From Panonychus citri (taxonomy: Eukaryota; Arthropoda; Arachnida; Trombidiformes; Tetranychidae), in the NCBI RefSeq assembly GCF_014898815.1, contig NW_026515406.1, positions 1,302,001 to 1,366,000 of the forward strand: 64,000 nucleotides of DNA, given 5' to 3'. The translations under genes and the position numbers were made by a program. Below the pieces are notes generated by a model. The model was not told the DNA's origin, searched no databases, and worked only from the letters and a program-made list of their open reading frames with translations. Within the stretch, counting starts at the first letter, position 1; each line of letters opens with the position of its first letter. Of the stretch, positions 1 through 11,378 are shown piece after piece.

Positions 1-106
1 GATGAAAAGAACAATAAACAAAAAGGAAAACATTGATTTCATCTTCTTTCTCTTGGTCCTTTGTTTTTACCGTTACAATTGATCTTCTTTTTTGGTTCTC
101 TTTCAG

Positions 107-1722
107 GTATTTTTCTCACTTAGCGTTCTGGTTATTCTCATTCGCTCTCCTTTCTTGGCCAATTCGAATCGCAATTGAACTTAAAACATCTCATGTTAAC
201 TATCAGGTGAACTGTTTGATTAATAATCTCCATCTAATGTTGATCAATCATTTTCATTGAAATTCTTTTCCATGGGAACATCAGATTAATCCGAATGTCT
301 CTTTTTCCTTCATTCTTTCCATGTGTCTAAACCTTTGATTGTGATTAATGTTCATTGCTATTCAAATTAGCAGATTACTTGATTCTGTTGATAATCTAGC
401 AAATAACAAATGTTTCCTTGTTTCCAGTTTAATTGTTACAATTTATCCATGTAGATATTACTTTATCCTGATTAGAATTTCTAATCTAATTCTTTACTTT
501 TGCTAATCTTTTCATTTTTTTTCTTCTTCCAAGTTTATTTTTCCATTTTAATTGAATTAACTCTTCTCCATCAACCTAATTAATCCTTTATATGATTAGA
601 TGAAAATAGTAAATCAACAAATATGATCTTTAAGGTTCGAGTTTTGATTATTTGAACAATCTTCTTGTTCATTTTTCTCTGTTTTCTTTTGCCTGATTTG
701 TTTCCTTTTTCTGGTTCTCTGATCTTCTCGAATCTGGTCCTTCAAACTTAATCTAATTTCTTTCCTCTAATGATTATCGTTACTTGGCTGGATTAAAATT
801 AAATTGTTTGATCTAATTTAGTTTATATTCTATCCTCTTATGTGTAATTCCAAAGCTAATTAGTGTTTTTCTCTCTCTCTCTTTCTCTTGTATATAATTT
901 ACTTTTCTTTTCCATTTCCATTTCCATTTCATTTTCGTTCATCAGGTTACCAAATTATTTGGTGTAAATCAATTAAATTCACAATCAGGTTACAATCGTA
1001 TTGGTAATTTGGGAAGTATTGATTCATTCGAGTTGGTCAACAATTGTACACTTGCACCAAGCTATTCGGAAGCATTACTAATTTGTAATGTAAACAATAA
1101 CAATACCACCAATATAAACAATCAACCAGGTAATTTAGTTGCAACTACAACCAATCAAACAACAACAGGAACAACAATTGAAGATCAACCAAAGGTCTCT
1201 GGTGATACAACGTCCATACAAATGTCACAATCAAATAACATTATTGTTCAATCATGTAGTCGTACCTCCTTAATTAATGGTCAATTTGTTTACCTGCCTC
1301 GTCCATTGGGCCATGGACAAGCTAATATTGTCCATTTAGATGACCCATCGTCAGCAAATTGTTTAATATCAACCTCATCAAGCTTATATTGTGAGACAAG
1401 TTCCAATGATAGCAATAATAATCATGATAATCATGATAATGATAATACTCATTCTTATAATTATCTCATCAATCCGCCCACTTATCAAGAAGCAATTACT
1501 GAATGTCGACCATTATTATTAACAACCACAATTAGGCCATTACATCGTTCAATTACTGTTGATCGTGATTTCTTTCATCGTCTAAGTAATCAGATTAGAC
1601 AACCTTGTCGTAGTTTAACCAATTTCATTGGGTTTATTAACAATAATAACAACAATCAACGATCAACAATTTCGGTTAATAACTTGACACTTAATGAACA
1701 AGTTACTCTTGTTGACTTATAA
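107..1722 (+). CDS. TMEM151-like membrane protein, 3' part (5' end outside window)
   Basis: I see two coding exons, 107-206 and 946-1722, joined in phase 0; the acceptor at 946 keeps the frame and the one at 989 does not. Exon one encodes a hydrophobic helix followed by SWPIRIAIELKTSHVNYQ, and exon two continues VTKLFGVNQ. This resembles, from memory, the 'LSWPLRV..EY.T..VHY.V.KLFG' stretch of TMEM151 proteins, a poorly characterised multi-pass family. The remaining roughly 240 residues are polar, Asn/Thr-rich and look cytosolic. They contain APSYSEA (about 1054) and PPTYQEA (about 1477). The second is a PPxY motif of the kind bound by WW domains of Nedd4-type ubiquitin ligases; the first lacks the second proline. 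The exon begins mid-codon, so further coding exons lie upstream of the window. The family call rests on one short segment and could be wrong; the membrane helix and PPxY tail are directly visible. Confidence 0.55.
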
Positions 1723-2468
1723 TGAAGAGACTCACAAATGATTATCATCATTAATTGATTATTATTATTCTTGAACAATCAACTTTAATTACGGACACAC
1801 ATTCACACCCTGTGATTGCCAATATAACAAAAACACAATTAAATGTGATCTTTTCTTTGATTAACTTATTATTAACTTGATTAAGAATCAAAACTTGTCT
1901 AATTGTTAATGAGAAAGAAAAATCAATCGCTACAATAATTAAGCTGATAAATTTTATTATTATTTAAATGAATTTCCATTTTGTGATTAAAACAATTTAA
2001 TAATTTAAATTCTATTTAATTAAATTGTTCAATTAAAATGAAGAAAAAATTATTTTCACTCTTCCAACAATCAACCAAACAATTTATTCCCATTACTTTG
2101 TTAATAAAATTCGTTAGCAACAATTTGAAAATTGTTTCTTCTTCTCATTTACGTAATCATTTCCTTAATTAGAATAATCAAATTAACTAATCACTTATCT
2201 GATGGAAACATTTGATTTGATTAAAGAAGAAAAGAATTAAAAAAAAAATTCGAATTGAAAAAAAATCTCTTTGTTTACCATTGGAAGATTTGCTTTTCCT
2301 CTTGTCTCCCAAGAGAAATGAATGTTGACCAAATTGAAGAGAATTAATTTTAACCAATCATCTTAATTGTGACACAAGTGAATTTAACTAATTGGTCAAC
2401 AGTTACAAAGTGAACACTGATTGGAAGAAGCAACAATTAACCAAAGGAAAAGATTCTAATCCAAATTG
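1723..2468. other. intergenic, AT-rich
   Basis: This lies between the stop of the TMEM151-like gene and the TATA box of the CUB gene. It must hold the 3' UTR of the former and the promoter of the latter. It is rich in A/T runs and CAATTA/TAATTG words. I see no coding potential. Confidence 0.6.
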
Positions 2469-2476
2469 TATATAAA
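2469..2476 (+). promoter_or_regulatory. TATA box of the CUB-domain gene
   Basis: TATATAAA lies about 25-30 bases before a plausible initiator (TCAGTT, about 2491-2496) and the noncoding first exon. That exon ends at 2526 with donor GTGAGT. The next exon starts at 2616 after TTCTCTTCAG. Confidence 0.6.
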
Positions 2477-2722
2477 CTGTTTTCTTTTCTCAGTTGATCA
2501 TCAGTTCTTTGTGAAACATCAACAAGGTGAGTTGATCTAATTACTAATAAGAAAATTTTTTGAGTTAATTGTTTATACTAATTGAATATTTGTTTTCTTT
2601 TTCCATTCTCTTCAGGTTATCCCTTTTATTTGGCGAGGAAAAAAATCTCCTTCATTTTTACTTAATTTTTGTGGTTTTTTGTTTGTTTTCTACTCTACCA
2701 AGAATCAATTATCTCCATCAAC

Positions 2723-4354
2723 ATGATTGTGTTTACAAGTTTAGTAATTACCTTGTCCATCTTATCAACTGCCTCTGGTACCGGTGACCTATTGAATTTG
2801 GCTCTTGGAGTTACCCCCGATCCTGTCGTCCTTCCCAATGTTGTTCCTGGTGCTTCCTTGGACCTTTCATCCTCCGATGCCGCTGCTCCTCCCAAGGCTG
2901 AGTCTCTATTGGACAAATTAACGGCACCATTTGCCTTTCTTCAGGGTGGATTACCTTGTCTTGGACAAACAAGTCTTAAGGCCGGTAATTGTAAAGATTT
3001 TGATGAATGTGCCGCCAAGGGTGGATTCGGTGATGGTAAAAGTCTATGTATCGGTCAAGCCGTTTGCTGTGTTAAGCCCGTCAAGTGTGGGGAAATTTCC
3101 CTCCTTAACAACACGATTCTCGCTAATCCCGGTTTCCCTGGTGCTACCGTTCAAACTGGTTCATGTGTTGTTAAATTGATTAAACCCATTGGTATTTCTC
3201 ATATTAAATTGTTGATTGAAGATCTCGAATTGGCTCAACCTGATAAACTCACTGGTAAATGTGAGAACGATGCTCTTTCCGTATCCGGTGGTGTCCTTCC
3301 TGGCTTTGGAATCAATAAAATTTGTGGCCTCAACTCCAAGACTCACATTTACATTCCCACCGTGATTGAATTGTCTGACATCTTTATCAAGATCGATTTA
3401 GCTGATGATGGTTCAATTAAAAGACGTTGGTTGATTCGAGCTGAAATGATTGAGTTTAAAAGCCCCGAGAAACCACCAGTTGGATGTGCTCAATATTATC
3501 GAGAAGAAGCTGGACTTATTACAAGTTTAAACTTCGATTTAATAAATAAAACTGGTCTTGGTAATATCGATGGTCTTAAGTATGGAATATGTTTTGGCAA
3601 TTTACACGGAGGTTGTACCATTAAACTCAAGCCAATCTTTTTCAATCTCGGTGGAAAAATCTCAAGTCACACCCTGGAATCAGCTCCATCAAGAGTTTCC
3701 CGCGCTGCTCCTTTCGTTTACCGACCAAACACTTATTCGAATCGTCCAAGTAACAACAGATACTTCACTACTTCTGGATTACACGCTCCATCCAATGTAC
3801 CTGCATCGTACTTGAAGGCTTATTCAAACGCTCAAAAATTCAGGCCACAAGGAGCATACACACCATACAGATATCGTCTTCCTGTTTACCACCGTCCATC
3901 TCTCGTTGAGGCTCAACGTTACCCATATTCACCCTTCTTGGTTAAACTTCCGTATGGTGCAGTCTCACCCTTCATGAACCGACCGTTGGCATTTTACCCT
4001 AACATGTTCACTGGCCAGTACAATGCACCAATGAAAAAGCCCGATGTTGACATCGCTAAATTGGAAGGCAAATTAGATGATAAATTAGATGATAAATTAG
4101 ATAAATTGCAAGGATTAGGCGATAAATTAGGTCTTAACCCGTCCGCTGAACTTTCCCTCCCTGCATCTTGCCCTGATCAAGACACTGTTGTCTTCCCAAT
4201 TCCCGATGATGGTACCAGTCCAATTCACTGTGGTGATGAATTCCACTTTGGCGGTGAACTTGTTTCCTCGTTTTCTCCTTTCATGATAACCGTTTTCAAC
4301 AAAGGACTTCACCATGGTAAAGGATTTGCTGTCACTTACAAAGTACAGTGTTAA
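2723..4354 (+). CDS. secreted CUB-domain protein with disrupted second CUB
   Basis: Single coding exon of 543 residues. I start at the ATG at 2723 because the hydrophobic signal peptide (MIVFTSLVITLSILSTASG) begins there; the upstream in-frame ATG at 2669 is less likely. After a Pro/Ala/Ser spacer comes a cysteine cluster at about residues 77-117 (C..C..C..C..CC). It is followed by a CUB domain opening CGEISLLNNT with NPGFPG, as in a large arthropod family of secreted CUB proteins. A second CUB starts near VGCAQYY (about residue 253). It appears interrupted at about 310-480 by a Pro/Tyr/Arg-rich region and a DKLDDKLDDKLDKL repeat, then resumes at CPDQDTVVFPIP and ends CGDEF...GFAVTYKVQC. Homologues are extracellular with unknown ligands. 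The strong signal peptide and a noncoding first exon with a TATA box fit a regulated, highly expressed secreted product. Confidence 0.8.
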   Translation: MIVFTSLVITLSILSTASGTGDLLNLALGVTPDPVVLPNVVPGASLDLSSSDAAAPPKAESLLDKLTAPFAFLQGGLPCLGQTSLKAGNCKDFDECAAKGGFGDGKSLCIGQAVCCVKPVKCGEISLLNNTILANPGFPGATVQTGSCVVKLIKPIGISHIKLLIEDLELAQPDKLTGKCENDALSVSGGVLPGFGINKICGLNSKTHIYIPTVIELSDIFIKIDLADDGSIKRRWLIRAEMIEFKSPEKPPVGCAQYYREEAGLITSLNFDLINKTGLGNIDGLKYGICFGNLHGGCTIKLKPIFFNLGGKISSHTLESAPSRVSRAAPFVYRPNTYSNRPSNNRYFTTSGLHAPSNVPASYLKAYSNAQKFRPQGAYTPYRYRLPVYHRPSLVEAQRYPYSPFLVKLPYGAVSPFMNRPLAFYPNMFTGQYNAPMKKPDVDIAKLEGKLDDKLDDKLDKLQGLGDKLGLNPSAELSLPASCPDQDTVVFPIPDDGTSPIHCGDEFHFGGELVSSFSPFMITVFNKGLHHGKGFAVTYKVQC

Positions 4355-5268
4355 TTATGAGAAAATCTTATTCTAATTGTAAATTTTTGCACCACTAATT
4401 TTTGTTATTACACTTGTTGTTTTTAAATCTTTTCCCAATCATATTTTTTTTCACAATTGATTTTAGCCTCTTATACAACCTTGCTTATTTCGAGCATAGT
4501 TAACCTTTTTTGATTTTAATTCACTCATTTGAAAACAAAAACCAATCAATCTATGTACATATTGAAAAAAAAAGGATCTAAAAGAAATTAAATATTCCGA
4601 AGGAGTTAAAATATATAATCAAAAGTTTGTTTAAATTAACGCGAAATCAAATCAACTGAATTGATTAGAAATCGACTTTTAATTCACATAAAAAGTTAGA
4701 TACGAATCTTAATTGAAGAGGTTTACAACCGAAACAATTAAAATGTACTTCCTACTGATTGTTCAACCAATTAACAGAAATCTTTTCATCCAATTAGCTA
4801 ATTGTAGATAACAAACAATTAAACAATCAACTCAACAATTGTATCAAGTGGTTGATTAGACGATGAGCTTAGTAATCAAACAATTGTCTTAATCAAATAC
4901 AACACATGTAATGTTATTGTAAATTCTTGTAATTTGTTGATTAATAGTTTGAAAGTTAAATTGTTGGAGGAATTGAAAATCTTTCAATTAAATTAACTGA
5001 TTAACTGAATTTATATTTCGCTCCTTTTGAAATTTACTCACGTGACACTTTTTGTTTTGTTTTGATTGAAACAAATTGACTCAAGGTTTTGATGTTTCAC
5101 TTAACAATTAAAGGGACAATTAGATTGTTTTGATGATTGTTAATTGTGTTTCTACTATTAAAGTCTATTAGTTTGTGTAATCAATGATGATTAGGTTGTG
5201 GTTAAAAGATGAACTAGTTGTGTTAAAAAAGTTGCTTCTAATTATGTGAATGTACAAAAGTGAATACA
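4355..5268. other. intergenic, no feature seen
   Basis: AT-rich sequence with many CAATTA/TTGATTA words between the CUB gene and the sorting nexin gene. It presumably holds the 3' UTR of one and the promoter of the other. I see no coding or structured element. Confidence 0.5.
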
Positions 5269-8200
5269 ATGTTTGCTCAACTGATCGACTTATTGACAAA
5301 CCATGATTGTGTTTTATTTTCTGGATTTTACTTAATTCTAATTCTTAATTCAATCTCATTTTTCTCATTCTCAACTACACTGGTTATCTTAATTGCTGGT
5401 CTTGTCTTCTATGCTTCAAAATTAATCATCTGGATCTCAAATTTAACATCTAAACAGCCAATTGTACCATATGATTGGTTAGGTAAATTTGGTTTTCTTT
5501 TCTTGTTTTTCTTGTTTCTTTTTTCCTTAATTCAGAAAATTTTCATTATTATTGTTCACTGATTGTTCTTACCTGTTTACTAATCTTTTCTTCTTTCATA
5601 TTTCCTCCTTTGTTCTCTCTTTCTCTCTATTTTAGATGAACTTGCTCACCATAAAGTAATCACCCTGGTCAATGAAAAGCTTGACCTTTCCAATATAACT
5701 CATTGTGGTCAAGAAATCTCACTGGAAAATGAAACCTTTCGGATTAGTGAAAATATATGTAAAGATTATATTGTCCCTTGGTGTACAACCATTAGTCCCG
5801 ATTCAGCTTTTCCAGCTGATGCTGAACGGGCAATCTTTGAATTAATACATACTATTCTTAGGAAATTATCGTCCACCGATGTGATTGAATTTAGTAAAGA
5901 TATACTTGATTGGTTCGAGCTAATTTGTTCACCTTCAAATCGAGATAAAATAAACCTTAATGATGAAGAGATGAATATTTTCCTGGAAACGTGTACAGAG
6001 AAGGTTTTGAAATCTTGTTCAGCCTCTACTCTTTCATTAACCGAGATCAAAGATAAATTATATGGCAATGAATTCAATGATCCACTAATCCTGATGATTA
6101 AAGAATTGCTTGCTAAAGCTGCTATAATACCGATTGTTGACCTAATCTCCGATCCAGAGTTTCTTACTTCATGTGTCGCCAGATTATTTGGTATTAAAAT
6201 ACGAGATGATGCTTTATATGAGCTCGATGGGATTCAAGATTTTCTTCAAAATAATCCAGATCCATTTCCAAATTTATTATTGAAAAATCTACCCGATGGA
6301 ACTGTGAGAAGTATCAGTGTCGATGGAAACATAACCAACATATCAGAACTGAGTCAAATTAATTCCGAGGCAAATGATAAAAAATTCAAATTACACAAAC
6401 GAAGTCTCTCCCAACCAGGTAACATGGGTCAACCCAAAAAACTCTCAACCGCAGGTAAATTCAATTCATCTGAATCTTAGCTAATCTTAATATTAGAAGC
6501 TCAAATTTATTTCTCATTTTCCATTTGTATATTCTCCATATGACTAACCAAAATTCACGCCCTGAGTAGTTAATCTGTTCAGATAAACTTCCTATTTCTA
6601 GAGACTCAAATTATCACTATTGATATTTTTTCCCACCCTCTCTGTTATTTGAATTACTTTTAATCCATAGTAACACCTTAATTAACTTGAAACTAACCTT
6701 GTAATCTGAATAGTTTGCGGGTTTGCCCTAAGTTACTCAGTTAATCATTGTAGTCAAGAATTGAGTGTTTGATGATTAAGGTGATATTGTGAAACAATTG
6801 AATATAGTAATTACTAATAATTTGTTAATCTTATTGTACTTTATTTTCTAGATTTAATGGCAAACAATCAACAGCGTTTAATGGATTCGTTGTCATGTGA
6901 AACGGGAATAGATTTAGACTCATTGCCCAATCCAAGTTCAAGAGTATTTCGAAATATTCGTATCAACAAATGGGAACTGGTCAAAAATTCAAGAGAAATG
7001 TATATCGTTTATATCATCAGTGTTGATGCTCTTTTCGAAGAAGTTCACCCAGAGAAAATGTTTCCTCCATCTCCGGTGGAAAATCTAACATCAGCGACAG
7101 AGGAAGAAGAAACTCGAGAAGAATGTGTCGCTTCATCGTTAATATGGAAAAATTTGACGATTAAACATCGATTTCGTGAATTTGTCGATCTACAAACTAA
7201 ACTGGAAAACAATGCTCGCCTTCGAGGTACTTTAAGAGGGATGCACAAAACTGTTATCAAACCGTCCACTTTAAAAGTAACAATGGCCAATATAATGTCC
7301 TTCAACCCACTTCGTTCCAATGTGTCTAATAGATCAGTTGTTGAACATCGTCGTCGATGTTTAGAAAAATATCTTAACGAGCTTTCCAAATTCGAAAGAA
7401 TCTCCAGGTCAAGAGAATTTCGCGATTTTCTAGGCTACAGAGAGGAACGTTCCAGTTTCCTTCGAAGTCCATCTCAATCAATTTTAGTTCCACTTGGAAT
7501 TGATCGGGTTTATCGAAATGTTCGTGATGCAATAACCTTCCTAAAACCTTCCAATCCAACCGAGGGAACTTTTGCTCCAGGTCCATCCTTGGTAATCTCC
7601 GATTCACCGTTAACGTGCCTTAAATTGACCAAATTGTCACACACCAAACAATCAAAAATCTTAAAGACAATCAGTGAACCTCGTTTCATATCCAATTTAA
7701 TTCAATCAAATGAATCCAATCGTAAAGAAATCGCTTCGGGTGAAACATCACCAGAAATTTGTTTCTTCCATCTAAGTAAACGATCTCAAGGAAGTGATCG
7801 ATTTGATGGATCACCAGTTGATTCTCAACGTAAACACAAACAATCAGTGAAAATACCACTAATTGATTCGTTAATCAATATTATCCAATCAATAATTCCT
7901 GTAACATCAACATCATGGGTTTCCCTATCACTACTAACAACTAAAATTTACCTTGGTGCAACTTTAGAAAGGTAAATATGACAATTCTTAAAGTTAATGT
8001 ACATTGTAATTAATTAATTTTCTCTCTAATTACAGGATAATTGGTTCGTTAATTAGTCGCATTTGTTGTACTGAAACATTTGTTTACCTTTTACACACTT
8101 TACATGAATCAATATGGGAAGATGAAGATAACGAGGATTGGATTAGATATGAAGTTCAATCAACATCCCATTTAATTTATAAATTAGTCAAAATGTTACA

Positions 8201-8345
8201 TTGTAAACCATTAATTAATCATTTACCTTTACAATTTGTTGAAAAATCAGTCCAATCAGTTTTCAACACCTTCCAAAGTAAGGATCATAACAAAATGTTT
8301 ATTATTTTAGTTCTTTCCTCTCTTCTAAAAAGATCTCAAATCTAA
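5269..8345 (+). CDS. SNX19-like: sorting nexin, SNX19-like (PXA-PX-nexin C)
   Basis: Four exons, 5269-5482, 5636-6454, 6852-7971 and 8036-8345, join in frame to about 820 residues. The N-terminus has two hydrophobic segments (FSGFYLILILNSISFFSF and TTLVILIAGLVFYASKLIIW), matching the membrane-anchored SNX13/14/19/25 group. A PXA domain follows; IIPIVDLISDPEFLTSCVARLF is its typical end. Exon three carries a PX phosphoinositide-binding domain: WKNLTIKHRFREFVDLQTKL contains the RFREF form of the RYxxF motif, and VVEHRRRCLEKYLNELSKF the following helix. The last exon (about 100 residues) fits the C-terminal nexin domain. No RGS domain is visible between PXA and PX, which favours SNX19 over SNX13, 14 or 25. 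Such proteins act at ER-endolysosome contacts or in endosomal trafficking. The next gene on the same strand starts 0.9 kb downstream. Confidence 0.85.
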
Positions 8346-9269
8346 TCAAATCACCAACAATCTAATTTAATTAACAATCATTATTTCATCAAAATGATCA
8401 AAGATTATTATCCATAGTCACCAATCGTCATCATCATTACCATAATCATCCCTAATTAATTTAAGATCTGATAAGTCATTTTAATTAATCTCTACTCGGT
8501 GAAATTGTTAACTAAATAAGTATTATGATGATTATTTTTACTAATTAACTGTAATTTAATTAATGAATGAATTCAATCAAGTATTATAAATACCGAGTAT
8601 TGTAAAAAAAACAACAACAATTAACTTTCTCGATTCCAACGATCTTTTTAAATTAATATCTTTTCTCACAATTAAAATCCATTTGGATGAATGTAAATCT
8701 CTTGCCAAGATAATTGTTTGTCCTTTTAATTGTTATCATTATTTTACAGAATAACAATCAAATTAACAATTAAGAAAAAGTTATTCAAAACCAATGATGA
8801 TTTTGTTGATTAATGGACTTTACGTTTTGACGGAAAGATGAACCAAGTTCACAATTAAGTTAATTGTCTGACGTAATTAATCAACTAAAACAAGATAATA
8901 ACTAAATCTCTCTGGTAATTTAATTTGATTAAGAGAAAATCAGGTTTTCTTGATCATAATTTGCACACGAAAATCAATTTCTCATAAAGACCAACCTCTT
9001 TTCCCTCCGGTGGGTTGTTGTTTCCACCCTGGAGATTGTATTAACAATCAACGTTTAATCACTTCCATCAATCAACTATCCTAAAGAGAGTCTTCTTCAT
9101 ATTCAGTTGTTTAATTAATCTAATTTGATTGTCATTTGATGATCAGAACAGAAGTGATTAACAACAACGTTTTAATTACTTCGTGTCTCTTTTTGCTGGT
9201 TTCATTGTTTTCTCCTCGTTTTTTTGTTTACTTGTGAACTTTTTGGATTAAATTAGTTTAACAATCAAC

Positions 9270-10525
9270 ATGGAATCTAAAATGTCATCGAGTCGATCTT
9301 ATCCTATGGAGACATATGATTGTGATCAATTACCTTTGAGTGAATTATCATCGACACTTGGAACTTACCTTTCCAAATATTATGGTTCTTGTGAGGTTTC
9401 GGTCGTTGATTGTCCCGATCTATCAAAGGAGCCATTTAATTTAGCGGGTTCTGGGCTTGGTGGGAAAACAGCGATCGCTGATATTGGCGGAGTTCCTTAC
9501 ATGATGCCGATGCCGATTGATCCAAAACCGATTTACTCTTTCGTCCACCTTGGTCAGAAAATGGGTAAGTTTCGTCAACGAAACTCAAGTGAATCGATTG
9601 ACCATTGCGAAGTCATCATGAGTGTTTTTCACTTTTATCTTATCATGAGATAAATGGAATCATCTTGTAACATTTAAACACTAATCAGTTAACTTCAAGG
9701 GGGATTATCCATATGAGGAGACACTTTTATCATCCATTTAATCATTGATTATCTGTTGAAAGAACCTTGAATTCAATTGGGTAATAATGTTTTTCTCTCT
9801 TTTTTCCTCAATAATCTGTAGGCTTCGATGAGGCTCATTTAATGGGCGCTGCTTGTGTACCTTTCTTATTAACTGGAGCAATTGCTGAATTTATGCCCAA
9901 TATATTATATAAAACGGATTCTAAATCGGGGCAAACTCATGTCACTCATGGTTCTTACTATTCTCAGATGATTAGTGATAATAAGTATTTAATGAGACCC
10001 TTGGCTTCCGATTGTACCAACATACTGGCCAATGTGTTCATCTCAGAAAACAAACCTTCCAAGGTGATTAAGATCGTTGCTCGTAAACGAATTGATAAAC
10101 GAGGTGAAAGTTTAACTGTCGCCATTCGTGACATACTTCGGGAAGTTTATCCAGATAAATATATTTCCATGGGTGGATTGTTTTTGGTTCGTCAGGGGAA
10201 AATTTATATCCACGTTATGCCCAATGATTTCTCGAAGACTCCATGTGACACTGCTGAAAAAGCCGATGAATGGCTACACTTTTTCGAGGCTTCAGCGCCG
10301 ATCGTTGGTCTAACTACTCTTCACTCAAAAGATCCTGGTTTCAATCTGAGAGATGAACACACTCATTGTATCGGTAAAGGTGAAGGTGGACATTATCATC
10401 ACGATACAACACCGGACACCATTGAATATGAGGCTTACCTTAATGTCGCTCAGAAAATAGTTCGAGTTGATCAACCCTTTCATGGAAATGAACTGCTCAA
10501 AGTTAAATCAAAATCAACTCACTAA
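9270..10525 (+). CDS. C11orf54-like: C11orf54-type zinc ester hydrolase (DUF1907)
   Basis: Two exons, 9270-9564 and 9822-10525, joined through a split glycine codon, give 332 residues; the human homologue is about 315. Recognisable family segments are GSGLGGKTAIADIGGVPYM, FDEAHLMGAACVPF and a C-terminal zinc site region EHTHCIGKGEGGHYHHDTTP, in which clustered histidines bind zinc in the known structure of human C11orf54 (PTD012). The family has weak ester hydrolase activity on model substrates and its physiological substrate is uncertain. The copy looks intact, with all conserved blocks in frame. Most of exon two is repeated almost identically at 19676-20115 in a broken copy. The gene converges with a remnant of AKAP17A just downstream, the same tail-to-tail order seen with the intact AKAP17A in unit B. 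Confidence 0.9.
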
Positions 10526-10620
10526 ATCGTCAATTCAATAGTTTCAAGTATAATCGAGTTATTACCTTATGCAAAATTGATTTGATTGGAAAATAGAAAT
10601 TAAAATTCAACAAGAAATAC

Positions 10621-10825
10621 TTTTAATCAATTATCATCATTTCGCCAAGTGACTTGAACAATTAGATTGAGATTTCGTTTCAATTTTCTTTATACACTTC
10701 GAACACTAGAATCTCTTTGATATGGAACATCAATACGATTCGATCGTTGAATTGTTTGTTGATGATTCGAAGATTGTTGATTTGAATTCGAATTTGAATT
10801 TGAAGATGGAAAATTGTTGTAACAT
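10621..10825 (-). pseudogene. AKAP17A C-terminal remnant
   Basis: This matches the last roughly 230 bases of the intact AKAP17A homologue at 20281-20510, including its stop region, with scattered substitutions and at least one deletion in the His/Asn-coding part. Similarity ends near 10825, and no upstream coding sequence follows. It is a dead fragment left by the segmental duplication. Whether it now forms part of a 3' UTR cannot be seen. Confidence 0.8.
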
Positions 10826-11378
10826 TGAGGGAGAAATTAGTTAGATCGTGATGATTTGTTGATCGATTGAAAGTAGGAAAATGATTAGTTACACTTTAAT
10901 TTGATTGTTTGAGAAAAGAAAATTAATCTTTATATATAATAGTTTCAATATCTTCTCTGATTTTTGTTTGATTTGCTCTCGATGGGTTTACAAGTACATT
11001 TTTTTTTATAATTTCGGGAGAAAATGATATATAAATTAATAGCAATTGAAAAAGAAAATAATAATCATAAAATTTAACAAACAATTAGGAAGGAATTTGA
11101 TTTGAAAACATTTGTTATTTGCGAACAATTAATAAATTAATTCTTTGGATTGATGAGTTACTTTCTCTTGTAAGTAAATTGTATTTGAAGGTTTGGATAA
11201 AATAAATAACGGTAATAATGATGAATGGTAAATTTGATTGACTGATTTGATTGTTTTCATGATAATAATAAGATCAAATTGATGAAGTTTCTTGTGAAGA
11301 TGACACAGATCAATTAAATTGTTCTTAATAATAATAATCTCTTTGGTTTCACGATTTAAACGTGTTCAAGTTAATTGA
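10826..11378. other. intergenic, no feature seen
   Basis: AT-rich sequence between the AKAP17A remnant and the 3' end of the carboxypeptidase gene. No coding region is evident. It probably includes the carboxypeptidase 3' UTR. Confidence 0.5.

Larger units (their letters stand above)
8409..10825 (+). repeat. segmental duplication, unit A (C11orf54 region)
   Basis: This stretch matches about 18450-20510 in the same orientation, roughly 10 kb away. Shared blocks include TCCATAGTCACCAATC (8411, 18457), the block around TCTCTACTCGGTGAA, the block from TTATTTTACAGAATAACAATC (about 8740, 18800) to AGGTTTTCTT, coding exon two of the hydrolase, and 10621-10825 against 20281-20510. Unit A has the whole hydrolase but only the tail of AKAP17A. 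Unit B is the reverse. Confidence 0.85.

Noticed and set aside
5766..6077. 103-codon minus-strand frame
   Set aside because: Antisense shadow of the PXA-coding exon of the sorting nexin gene.
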